Numbered from the stretch's first letter, positions 10,059 to 20,160 are shown. The stretch: 24,606 nucleotides of DNA from Chara braunii (GCA_003427395.1 BFEA01000247.1:626571-651176); one strand, 5' to 3'. The notes: generated from the sequence alone by a model not told the origin. A program made the numbers and translations.

Positions 10059-10900
10059 CTAACAAAGCGACAACACTCCTAGTCCCTTCAGTAGCCATCC
10101 CATAACTTTATGATGCGGAAATCGGATGGGCGTCACGCGCGAGGTTTAGTACAAAACCGCGCGGACGCAGAGCTAACTCATATCGACTCGCAATGCAAGT
10201 GTACGCAAGCGGTCGCAATGATGGCGTACTATGTAGTATCCATACTCATGCAGTCCTTGTTAATATCGAGGGTCGCACTCGACACTCAAGTGTCGGTTGA
10301 CATGCGCCTTGAGGGTTAATCTCTCGATGCCGGATAACCGCCGCGCGTGGTTGAAGATCACACACCCTCTTCTGCACTCTGTGCAGAGCGGGTGGTACAC
10401 AGGTCCATACGTGTGGTGGCAATCGTTTCTTACTGCCCTGGAGATGAGCCCCGCTCCAGGCCTGGGCAGAAGTCAAGGAGTTTAACTTTGACGGCTGCCA
10501 CGGACTACAACGTCCACCTATAAAAATTAACAAGCAAAATCATCCAATAAATAAATAAACACCCCACCACTTATATATCAAATTAGCTATCGAGATAACA
10601 ACAAAAGAAAGGGAAACATAGACCCATCAGGTATGCAGATCGTGCGACACATGGTTGTCATTCTCACTGCCTCCAAAGTATGACCCATATACCAAGCTCC
10701 AAAATACTAACCTGCATAAAACACAGGCACACACAATAGCCACATTGCCATACACCAATATGGTCAACTTTACTGTTCCTTGTAACTCACACTACGCCTC
10801 ACACAATCGAGCCCCAATCATAATCCAACTTTCCATAAATCTCATAAGTTTTTTATAATGGTCATTAAAAGAAGTCCAGTTAAAACCTTCAAAGAAACAT
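10058..10900. other. Gene-free stretch
   Basis: 10100-10500 is GC-rich with a CGCGCGAGGTTT/AAAACCGCGCG-like foldback near 10136-10163. From about 10510 it becomes AT-rich. No frame on either strand shows a recognisable domain. Confidence 0.5.
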
Positions 10901-10991
10901 ATCAAGTCCCAGGGCTAAGACAATCAAGTTGACGTAGAGGTATAAGCAAAGTTGTGTCGTGAGCCGACAAGTCGACGATCAACCAACCGAC

Positions 10992-11030
10992 CTGTTATCA
11001 GTGATAACAGAATATGATCCTTGTAGGATC
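10992..11030. repeat. Two adjacent perfect hairpins
   Basis: CTGTTATCA (10992-11000) and TGATAACAG (11002-11010) are exact reverse complements with a single base between. Five bases further on, GATCCT (11016-11021) and AGGATC (11025-11030) form a second perfect hairpin. More short perfect dyads follow: GCTTGAA/TTCAAGC near 11173-11192 and CTACCTT/AAGGTAG near 11182-11213. The stretch is hairpin-rich and has no gene. Confidence 0.8.
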
Positions 11031-11279
11031 GAGATGAGACTAGTCCAAGTCCTGAATCAAACGGTCTCGAGGACCTTTAACTCAAGACAAGTCAATTCCC
11101 AAGCTAAACATATAAGTCCATGGAGAGTAATCCCCATATCACGATCTCATACAAATCATCCTAATTGACTAAGCTTGAATCTACCTTCAAGCAGTGCCCA
11201 AAGCAAAGGTAGACCCTGACATAACTTCCCCTATACAGAGTGGATCGCCAGAATCGCCACCTGTCAAAATGTAATCTAA

Positions 11280-11640
11280 CTCCTCTAAATCAAGAAAATT
11301 TCGGCAGCGCTTCCCGTAGAAAAAGTGTCTTTTCATAATTTATATCAGCCCAAATATGAAACCAAAAATAGTCTTTGAGTTTCCAAAGTCCAATTTTGCC
11401 TAACTCCTTGAATTAGCAAAAATTTGGGCAGCACTCCCTTTAGAAAATGAGACTTTCCAAATTTTTACTAAGCCATATATGAACTTTGGACAAATTGAAC
11501 TTTGAAAAGCCAAGAATTAACTGACTCCCTGGATTTGTAGAAATTTCGGCAGCACTTTCCGTAAGTAGCTTATAAAAATTTATACAGAGCCAAGTATAAC
11601 GAAAAGATCCCAGAGAATGTGAAAATGGATCTAAGTAAAA
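11280..11640. repeat. Three-copy degenerate array, period 121-124 bp
   Basis: The motif ATTTCGGCAGCGCTTCCC or close variants occurs at about 11299, 11423 and 11544. Each copy is preceded by an ACTCC..GA/GGATT stretch and followed by AT-rich sequence with AGCC..TATGAA remnants. A related CGGCAGAGCTCCC occurs alone near 13097. No coding frame is supported. Confidence 0.7.
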
Positions 11641-11884
11641 AAAAAAAACTTAGTTCAGAAAATGCAGGAATTGAAACAAACTCCTATCGTTTTAGCACGT
11701 GGCGAGCCTTTAAAGCAACTACCTGCCAAACTGAAACCCAGACCAAGTAGTAGCGTCACTCAGTCACATGCAGGCCAAACCACAAAGGTAAGTACTCTCA
11801 CCATCCCCAAATCAACTTGGCAGACAATAGTTCATAGTCCTTCAATGCTTTAACCCTTCATACCCTGCTTACATAAGGCATAAA

Positions 11885-12790
11885 GTCAGACCATCCAATC
11901 TTATGGAATATCCCTGACTGAGCCATTGAGCATATACGAACAGGTTGCACAACTACTTCTCTCTTCCTTTGGGCATATGACTAAGTCATTCATCGTAGAA
12001 ACAATGCTTAGTCGCCCCGAACTTATTTAACATCCAAGTTATATATATATATCTCTGAACTTGGTGTTCAAAAACTGAGCATAGGACTGAGCTATTCATC
12101 TTAGAAACAATGCTCAGCCTGCCCAAAGTTACCTTCAATTATACTCTTAGTTATACTCTCTTCAGATTCATGATTAGCTATGGCCAGACCACCCAATTTT
12201 ATGGGACCCTGTCGGACCAGCCTGTTTTTAAGTAGAGTAATAATAAAATATAACCAAATTATAACCTTTTGGTTTCCAGCATCTGCGAGGCACTGGGCCA
12301 GACCATCCAATCTTATGGAACATGTCTGGTCCTTTGCTAAGTTCATTCCTCTCTGATCCATCTGTGTGCGGCATGAGTCCAAAGTCATCCAATCTTATGG
12401 AACATGCTTTGTCCTCAACAGAAATTACTCCCTCAAAATAAACAAACAAAAGAGTTGAGCCATTCATCTTAGAAACAATGCTCAACCCCTTTTTCTCAGT
12501 ACAAAAAAAAAGACAGAGTACTCTGAGTTAAACTCAGAGACTGTTCAGAAACCACCCAGAAATAAACGACGACCAGACCATTCATCTTAAAAACAATGTC
12601 CGGTCCTCAAAACTCAGGCAATCAATACCCCTCAAAGTAAGTAGTCAGGCCATTCATCTTAGAAACAATGCCTGGCACAACTAAATAAACACAGCGACCA
12701 AGTCATTCGTCTTAGAAACAATGCTTGGCCCTTCAGAAAACAGAACAAAACACACCAGTCAGGCCATTCATTTTAGAAACAATGCCTGAC
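11885..12790. repeat. Array of ~11 stem-loop elements with conserved loops and covarying stems
   Basis: Elements begin near 11885, 11979, 12087, 12183, 12298, 12377, 12454, 12571, 12645, 12696 and 12758, spaced irregularly by 51-117 bases. Seven have a loop close to CATCTTAGAAAC between ATT and AAT. At least three (11885, 12298, 12377) have a CCAATCTTATGGAAC-type loop. Outside the loop the stem sequence changes but remains self-complementary. Examples are GACTAAG with CTTAGTC (11979), GTTGAGC with GCTCAAC (12454), GTCAGGC with GCCTGAC (12758) and CCAGAC with GTCTGG (12298). The left arm of the well-formed copies carries one extra pyrimidine next to the loop-closing ATT or AT. The copies at 11885 and 12183 are degenerate. 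No open reading frame explains the pattern. Confidence 0.85.
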
Positions 12791-15700
12791 CCTATAAGAC
12801 TCGTTCAGATACAAGCAAACTCCCTTCGTCCCAACCTTCCCCTAGGTGCAATTCCCCTTTTGCTCACAATCTGCCTTCAGGCAATCAACAAAATTGAAAC
12901 TGAGATTGCACAAGCATTCTTTTACTTAATCTGGTTCACTTCCTGAAAGTCAAACTGAAAGTCAAAGTAGGAGGGGACAATCAACATACTCAATCAGATA
13001 TAGTGACAATTACAAGTAGGGTTTATACTGGGTTTATAGAAGGACATTAGGGGGTACCTCTCAATTCCCTGCCTCCAGAACCTCGCCTAGGTTCCGGCAG
13101 AGCTCCCGCAATCGGTGGGTTGACTTCCCACAGAGTCTTGCTGCGGTCCTACGGGTTGCAATTCCGCCTGCCGCCTTTTTCTCAGAACCAATGGACTAGA
13201 CTTAGATTAAGAAGGACAAAGGTAGAAGATATTAGACTCTCATATCCAAGGGGGTTGCTCTCAGACTCGCACGAGAGGGCCTCGATTTCTTGATTCGCCC
13301 GAGGGCCCCGCAATAGTGGTCAATCACCAACTTGGTCAGTGAAGTCAAACTGCCGAAGTAGCCCCTCCTTACGAACCTTCAGCTCACGACGTCAACCCCC
13401 TTTCCCCGAGCCTAAATCCTCCTCGTAGGCCAATCACTCCCCTCCTCACACCTTATCCGAACAACAGTCAATCTTAGTGCTAGCTACCCAAACTCAGTGT
13501 GCCCCCCGGAATGAACTTAGCGAAACTGAGTACACAACAGCTGCCCCCGCAACAAGACACCGCGCTCCCAGTAGCCCAGCTTGCTCTTCGCACCATGCCT
13601 CCCTGCAGCTAGCCTCGTTGCAGTTGTGCTCAACAGTAACCAGCGCTGCCAGCTAGGGGCGGGGCCCGCAGTTTCGTAGCCCGCGCACCCGCCGCCACTT
13701 CGTGCCCTGTGCCGCCTTACCAACGGGGCCGCCTTCAATCCTTCAATCAGCCTTGCACCATCTCACTGTTATGCCGAACCTCACTCTGACCATGCGGTTA
13801 GTAGCTCTGATACAGAGCACAGAGCCTTGGCGACAAGAAACCAACCTACAGGGCACAGCAGCAGGCGAACGTGGGGGGGGCACAGTCTGCCAATGAGTAC
13901 CACAGTGCGGCAATGCACGGTGCTGACCCAACCCGTCCCTTTCTCTTCGCCGTTCGCACACAGTCGGGCCGTCCCGCAGTATAACCAACTCATCTGCCTT
14001 CGGGGATTCCCTGCAGGGTCACAGTCAACTTCCAGCCACCCCACACTGCCGAGGAATTTGCACGTCGGCTAGCGGCCAGTGCCTACGGCCTCGTAGCCAG
14101 CACGTTCCTATGCCTGCTACACCTTACTTGGCCGGCTAAAGTCTATAGCAGGCTAAGCTCCCCGCTACTATACGCAGTGACAGTTCGAAAGGCAACAGGC
14201 TGTCGGCGCTGTAGCCCGTCACGGAGGCTAGATATGCCCCTGCACAAATTACGGCAGACCATCCCCTCCGTGCATGCATCCGGCCCAGATCCGTGTCCGG
14301 ATTCGTTTGTCTTTCTCCCTCCTTCCCCACTGCTCGGCGCACCAGTTTTCTCACCAGCACCTCCCTATACTAACCGTCTCACTAATCTAATGCTTCTAAC
14401 AGGTTCGCCTCCCGTTAGTTTTCTCGCAGGAAAAGACAGAAAAAAAACGAATGAATCTTCTACGAGAACATGGGCAAATACATTGCCCCTTTTTCCCTTC
14501 GCGCAGCTCTTCCAGCCCCTAACGGCCGAACTACCGGCCAAACTCCGAATCCGCCACGGTCATCGTTCCCGAACTGCTTCAGAACCCCGACTTACTTTCT
14601 TCCCTCACTCGTTTTCGCCGAGAGACGAGTGAGATGCCCCTTTCTTTCCCTCATCACCTCTCCCGCCATAGCTCCACGCAGTGTGTTCTCCACTAACCTC
14701 ATACTCAGCTGACCTACTGACCGAACTAACCCTCCCAATGCATTCGGCCGGGGCCAAAACCCTTGGACCGCCTCTCGGCTCGCCCGATTCCATGAAGGAT
14801 CGAGCGAGCTATGTGTTTCTACTGCCCGCCATAGCTCACCTTTGCCCTCTCTCCGCCTCGCATGCACTTGGATGCGACCCCCGTCCCGATGCATTCGTTC
14901 TCCCCTCTTTGTTGCCTGCTGTTTCGTCACTCTGCCACGCTCACCGCCCGCTCCCACCACACTCACTATCCGCTGCGCTATCAGTTAGCAACAGCGCGGT
15001 GCCGCCCGACCCTGTCTATAGCTACTTCCCACTCAGCGCCCTGCAACCATTACGGGCCGAGTCCACCTGTTCCCAACGCCCCTTCCCCCGTATGCACGCG
15101 GTGCGGATGTCCGCCCGGTATCGCTCGGCTCCCCTCCCCTCTACGCCGTGGCTCACCACCTTACCACCCCCCTTTTCGAACTCACCTGGCGCCACCCGCG
15201 TCCAGGTTCACTCCCCGCCTAGTGCCCCGCCTCCCATCAGCCGTCCTGCTGCTGGTCAGCGTGGCGCTGTCTGACCAGCTCCCCTTTGCTAATCTTGAGT
15301 GCACCTTCCGCCGGGCCCCGTCCAGAGTCATTTACCCACTATCGCTGCGCGCTCGTTTTCCCTTTCTGCGCCCGCCTCTCCATTTTTCAGCCCGCCCCCC
15401 CCTCTCCGCTGCTCTTTGTTTCCACGCCAAGGCACGTCTGCGCTCCCTACTCCTACCGCTGCGCCCTGGCTCTCACGAGGGAAGGGGACCGGAGGGGAGG
15501 CACAGTAACTGGCCCGCCGGAGAGACTCGGTCCTGATGCCGCCGGCCGATCCCTGACCGACATTACCCACCTGCCACATCTATCAGCCCCGACCCCAACA
15601 GTGCTACAGTGCGGCGAGCACCAGAACTCGGGCCCGCTGCTGAGCCTGCAATGCGGGCCTGGAGGACGGTGAGTCCCGGTGCAGACCTTGGTGGTTGCAA

Positions 15701-16236
15701 CAATCGTTCAAATGAGGACTTTAAATGCCGAGGTTGTGAGGGGTTCTGTGGGGACAGCGGCCTGAGCCAGACGTAGCCCCGCCCGTCGTCCCAGCGGGCA
15801 TGCTCACACTCAGACCTCTCACAGTAAATCGTGTCCGGCGGATGGTGCATTGCAGGTCCTTGACTGCCGTGACCGCCACCTGTGGGGGGTTTCAATCGCT
15901 CCCCACCGCCAGCATCCCGAACACACAGGAACCCGAACGGGCCCATCGAAAAAGGCACGTGCTCAAGGCCCTTGACTGCCGGGACAGCCACTAAGTCCGA
16001 CGTCACGTCGCCGGAACCTACAAAGTCAAAACAACCCAAAAGACGACATAAATAAACGTTGCCCGCCCTACTGACCTGTGACTCCGCGCACGCCTAGGCA
16101 GCGCACAGTCGTGCCTCACCGTCAATACCCCCACGCCGCCACGCGCGCCTCTCACCCTGACAAGAACCTATGCTTCCCCTCACGCACACGCCGCCAGGCG
16201 GGCGACACTGCACTTGCGTGACTTGCAAAAACCACG
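12791..16236. other. GC-rich, C-biased stretch without a supportable gene
   Basis: From about 13300 the + strand is C- and CT-rich, which keeps several overlapping frames open in the same region (for example 14681-15274, 14862-15536 and 15286-15672). The conceptual products are proline/serine/leucine-rich without domains. Weak internal repeats are visible: CCCGCCATAGCTC at about 14659 and 14826, and CCTTGACTGCCG at about 15857 and 15969. A CACTCGT/ACGAGTG hairpin sits near 14606-14631. I see no tRNA, rRNA or transposase. Confidence 0.5.
13801..13814 (-). other. Primer-binding-site-like motif (initiator tRNA-Met type), degenerate
   Basis: Read on the minus strand this is TGTATCAGAGCTAC. It is one base short of TGGTATCAGAGC, the initiator-tRNA-Met primer-binding site common in plant LTR retrotransposons. 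If genuine, an LTR would lie to the right and the element body to the left. I can define no LTR pair, polypurine tract or pol domain, so this is a weak hint only. Confidence 0.2.
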
Positions 16237-16262
16237 CCAAATACCCTTGTAAGGGTATTTGG
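16237..16262. repeat. Perfect 12-bp palindrome with 2-base spacer
   Basis: CCAAATACCCTT (16237-16248) and AAGGGTATTTGG (16251-16262) are exact reverse complements around GT. It sits in GC-rich, gene-free sequence. It could extrude as a cruciform or bind a dimeric protein, but nothing nearby indicates which. Confidence 0.9.
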
Positions 16263-16504
16263 TACGACAGAGGCCCCCACGCCGTTTCAAAATATTTTAG
16301 ACCACGGCCACCTACCGGTTTCCAGGAAAATGCCACGGGCAAATACCGGTCCTGCCGTTGCTTGAACTGCGCTCCCCCCCTTAAATGCCAGTGCCTTTCA
16401 TTTTACCAGCCTTTGAACGACCAATGGGCCCGAATGAACGACCGGTATAACGAACGACGACGAAAATGTCTCAGGGGGGGAAAACGCAACCCTGACGGGC
16501 TGCG

Positions 16505-16725
16505 AACACCGGGGCAACACCCCCCCAAAAAACGAAAACGGGTAACACTGGGCCTCGACGCACGACGGGCCAAAAACGCGCCACGGACCAAAACGGACCA
16601 AAACGGACCAAAACGACGGGCCAAAAACGCGCCACGGACCAAAACGGACCAAAAGGTTTTGGTGATTTGTGCGTCGAGGCCCAGTATCGGGCCGTTTTCG
16701 GTTTCTTTTTTCGGCTTCCATCCTC
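16505..16725. repeat. Long inverted repeat enclosing a 51-bp tandem duplication
   Basis: The inner arms are perfect over 17 bases, 16547-16563 with 16669-16685 (ACTGGGCCTCGACGCAC and its complement). The match continues imperfectly outwards through CGAAAACGG/CCGTTTTCG, an A-run/T-run and CCGG-containing blocks, giving arms of roughly 60 bases. The loop holds two copies of a 51-bp unit starting ACGACGGGCC at 16562 and 16613, each with repeated CGGACCAAAA decamers. ACCAAAAGGTTTTGGT near 16648-16663 is itself palindromic. The resulting minus-strand frames are repeat artefacts. Confidence 0.8.
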
Positions 16726-16782
16726 CGGTCTGCGCACCAAGCGAAAGCGTGAGGAGATGGCTCCTCTACTCTGGAAGACGAG

Positions 16783-16905
16783 GGGATATGGACACGGACA
16801 CGGTGCGCACAACATGAAGTGAGAGCAGACAAGTAGCAGTGGCGAGGGGACACGGACACGGACACGATGCGCACAAGAAGAAGTGAGAGCAGACACGTAG
16901 CAGTG
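16783..16905. repeat. 54-bp tandem duplication with GGACAC repeats
   Basis: AGGGGATATGGACACGG (from 16791) and AGGGGACACGGACACGG (from 16845) start two copies 54 bases apart. Both continue through TGCGCACAA, GAAGTGAGAGCAGACA and GTAGCAGTGG. No gene. Confidence 0.85.
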
Positions 16906-17434
16906 GTGTAAGTTGTTGGCTGGTGTGTGTTCCACTCCTCCGGATCGTACGTAAGTTTAGCAAGTTGGTATGGGCGAGATGGGTGTGTGCATTGCCACTC
17001 GTGGCTCTCTGTTTCTAAGGATGGAGAAACACTGAGGGCTTACTTGCACCAACACATTCCTAAGTGTATCTGAGTGCAATCACGGCCTGACTTCGATGCA
17101 TCCGCCTGTAATCACCTCCTGAGCTCAGTCGAAAACGTCTTGGTGTGAGGATTATGCCCAGAGAGGGGGGGAATGTATGTCTGTCTATTTTTTCGTCTCT
17201 GGTTGAGAAAGTGAATCCTTTCGCTCTTCGAAAAGGAAAAAAAAAAAGAAAAAAAAAGAAAAAAGAAAAAAGAAAAACAAGAAGTGCTAGGTGATCAGAT
17301 GGTATCGGGAGAGGATGGGATGGTAGCAAGACATGGCCGATGGGATCGAGGCAGGCAAGATCGGATTGGGAGAAGAGAGGGAGATGGTTGCATTTCATAG
17401 GGAATGGGGATCGGCGCGGGGGGTTGAGGGGGGG
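16906..17434. other. Gene-free stretch with an A-rich tract
   Basis: Contains an A-rich run with single G interruptions (about 17238-17278) and a G-run near 17421-17438. No supportable coding frame or RNA. Confidence 0.5.
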
Positions 17435-17667
17435 GGGCGAATAAAATTTTATTTGCCAGTCTCCCTTTCCGCAAACGAAACGGGAACCATGTCATGCGTT
17501 CGACTGCTCATACTCGCTGCTGAAATGATCGACAAATTTTTGTTGTTGTCATTTGCTTCCTTTTTGCGTAGAGGGATCGACAAGTTTTGTTGTTGTCATT
17601 TGGTTCCTTTTTGTCTTTCTTAAAACGTTCTTTATAACAAGACTAGACAATAAGTGCGAAGGAGGAC
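17435..17667 (+). repeat. Direct repeat copy A bordering the GGA satellite
   Basis: Shares with 17941-18146 the ordered blocks TTTGCCAGTCTCCC, ATGCGTTCGAC, CGCTGCT, GATCGACAAATTTT, TTGTTGT, CATTTGCTTCC and CAATAAGTGCGAAGGAGGAC. A 48-bp internal step repeats the GATCGACAA block at 17528 and 17576. It ends directly in GGA-rich DNA. Confidence 0.85.
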
Positions 17668-20160
17668 GTAGGAGGAGGAAGGGAGGGAGGAGGAAGGAGG
17701 ACGTAGGAGGAGGAAGGGAGGGAGGAGGAAGGAGGACGTAGGAGGAGGAAGGGGGAATGAGGAAGGAGAGGGAGGAGGGCAGGGGGAGACAAGGGTGAGG
17801 AGGAGGGAGGAGGACGACGAGGAAGAGAACAAGAAAAAAATAGCGTGCCAATGTGCCACGTGGTGCGCGGCAGAAGAAGAGAGGAGGAGGAAGGAGGGGG
17901 GGGGAGCCGCGAGGAGGACGGCGAGGATCAGAGGAAGGTGGGGGCGGATAAAGTTTCTTTGCCAGTCTCCCTTCCTGTACGAACGGGGAATCATCTTATG
18001 CGTTCGACCGCGCATATTCGCTGCTTGAGTGATCGACAAATTTTGTTGTTCTCATTTGCTTCCTTTTCGTCGACAAATTTTGCTGTTCTCAAATTCGCTG
18101 CTTGAGTGATCGACAAATTTTACTAAGCAATAAGTGCGAAGGAGGACGAAGGAGGAGGGAGGAGGAGGAAGGAGGAAGGAGGAAGCAGGAGGAGGGAGGG
18201 GGAAGGAGGAAACAGGAGGGAGGAGGGAAGGGGAAGACGAGGAGGAGGGGAAGACGAGGAGGACGGAGGTCGATGTCAAGGAAGAGAACAAGAAAAATAG
18301 TGTGCCGATGTGCCACGCGGCATGACAGGCGAAGAGAGGAGGAGGAAGGAGGAAGGAGGGGGAGGAGGAGCGAGAAGGATGACGAGGATGAGAGAAAGGT
18401 GGAAAAAAAATTGCGTGCCGATGTCGCCCGTGGCACGCAACGGGAGAAGGGAGGAGGAGGAAGGAGGAGGAAGTAGGACGAGGGGAAATGAGGGAGAGGA
18501 GGAAAGGGGGGCGATGACGAGGATGAGGGAAAAATGGAAGGTAAAGAAATCGCGCGATGTTGTGCCGCGTGGCACGCCACAGGAGGAGAGGGGAGGAAGG
18601 AGGATGAAAGAGGAGGGAGGGGGAAGGGGAGGAGGGAGGGGAAAGGCGGAGGACGGAGGAGAACGGAAGGAGGACGAGCGGCGTCGAAGAGGACGGAGAA
18701 GGAGGGAGGAGGATGAGTAGGATGAGAACAAGAGGACAAAGAATCATTTGCGGGTTTGCCATGTGGTACGTGACAGGAGAAGAGGAGTTGGAAGGAGTAA
18801 GGAGGGAGGAGGACGAGGGGAGATGAGGAAGGAAGAGGAGGGAGGAAGAGAGGATGACGAGGACAAGAGCAAGATGGAAGGAAAAAAAATTGCATGATGG
18901 TTGGACACGTGGGACGTGACGGGAGGAGAGAGGGGAGGAAGGAGGAGCAAAGAGGAGAAAGGAGGAAGGAGAAGGAGGAAGGAGGGGGAAGGGGGAGGAG
19001 GGAGGAGGAGGACGGAGGAGGGACAAGAGGACGAGTGCAAGATGAAAAAAAATCACGTGCCGGTTCGCCAAGTGGCACGCGAAAGGGAAGGAGGAAAAGG
19101 GCGGGAGGACGAGGAAGGAGGAAGGGGGAGGACGGAGGGAGATGAAGAGGAAGGAGGAGGAAGGCGGAGGAGGAAGGCGGAGGAGGAAGGAGGAGGGAGA
19201 AGAATGAGAAAGACGAGAACAATATAAAATACAGATCGCGTGTTGCTGTGGCGCGTGGCACGCAACAAGAGGAGGGAGGAGGAGGAAGGAGGACGGGGAG
19301 GAAACGAGGAGAAAGGAGGAAGAGGAGGACGACGAGGCACGTTGAACGTGACGGGAGGAGTGAGGAGGAAGGAGGAAGGAGGAGGAGGAGGAAGTTGAAG
19401 TTGGAGGAAGGAGGAGGAGGGAGGAGGACAAGGGGAGATGAGGAAGGAAGAGGAGGCGGAGGGAGAATGACGAGTGCGAGAACAAGATTAAAAAAATCTT
19501 GTGCTTGTGTACCACGTGGCATGCGACGGAGGAGGAGGGTGGAGGAGGGAGGAGGAGGAAGTTGGAGGAAGGAGGGAGGACGACGCGGGGAGACGAGGCG
19601 GAAGGAGGGGGAGAGGATGACGAGGACAAGAACAAGAAAAAAAGAATGACGTGTCAGTGTGCCACGTGGCAGGCGATTGGAGGACAGAGTGGACAGGAGG
19701 ATGGGGGGGGGACGAGGAGGAAAGAGATGACGAGGACCACAACAAGATGGAAATAAAATGGTGTGCCGGTGTGCCACGTGGCGCACAACCGGAGTAGAGA
19801 GGAGGAAGGAGGTAGGAGGAGGAAAGTTTGAAAGGAGGAAGGAGGATGGGGAAGATGAGGAGGAATGTGCCACACGGCAACACGGCGGGAGGAGAAAGTA
19901 GGAAGGAGGAGGGAGTAAAAAGGAGAGAGGAGGACTAGGTGAGATGAGGAGGATAAGCTGAGGACTAGGAGAGACGAGGATAATGGAGGAGGAGGAATGG
20001 GGTGAGGGAGGAGGATGACAAGTACGAAACAAGAAATGCAAATCTCACGCCACGACAGCAGAAGAGAGGAGGAGGGAGGAGGACGATCACAAGAATCATA
20101 AGATGAAGAAAATAAATTATGTGCCACACTGCCACGTGGCACGGGACTCTGGAGAGAGGA
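17640..20160. repeat. GGA-rich polypurine satellite punctuated by GTGCCACGTGGCAC-like palindromes
   Basis: Most of the + strand is GGAGGA/GGAAGG sequence with very few pyrimidines, interrupted between 17941 and 18146 by repeat copy B. About 14 punctuating blocks have the form GAACAAGA, then an A-run, then GTGTGCC, then a palindrome related to TGCCACGTGGCA. Their centres lie near 17857, 18316, 18428, 18569, 18760, 18908, 19070, 19253, 19340, 19515, 19665, 19778, 19872 and 20138. Spacing is mostly 90-190 bases, so this is a decayed higher-order satellite. The palindrome core CACGTG is a G-box/E-box. Long minus-strand frames here (527 and 650 codons, in two overlapping frames) arise because CCT/TCC-rich DNA rarely contains stops. 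Confidence 0.85.
17941..18146 (+). repeat. Direct repeat copy B bordering the GGA satellite
   Basis: The second copy, about 500 bases downstream of copy A. The TCGACAAATTTT block is present three times here (about 18032, 18070 and 18110) against two in copy A. It also ends in AAGTGCGAAGGAGGACG and runs into the main purine-rich block. Confidence 0.85.

Noticed and set aside
11885-12790. CRISPR-like array
   Set aside because: The repeats are hairpins with variable stems, and spacers are irregular (51-117 bases between starts). No cas genes occur, and the context is eukaryotic.
14177-15672. Several 124-224 codon frames on both strands
   Set aside because: They overlap in multiple frames in C-rich DNA, with Pro/Ser/Leu-biased products, no motifs and no consistent start context.
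16170-16935. Frames with repeated RFGPWRVFGPS-like (minus) or AKNAPRTKTDQ-like (plus) peptides
   Set aside because: These are direct translations of the 51-bp duplication and CGGACCAAAA decamers inside the inverted repeat, open on both strands.
18052-20041. Very long minus-strand frames (527 and 650 codons) rich in Ser, Pro and Leu, with recurring CHVAHRHTIFF-like words
   Set aside because: Two overlapping frames on the same strand are both open because CCT/TCC-rich DNA lacks stop codons. The recurring peptide words are translations of the punctuating palindrome block. No domain is present.
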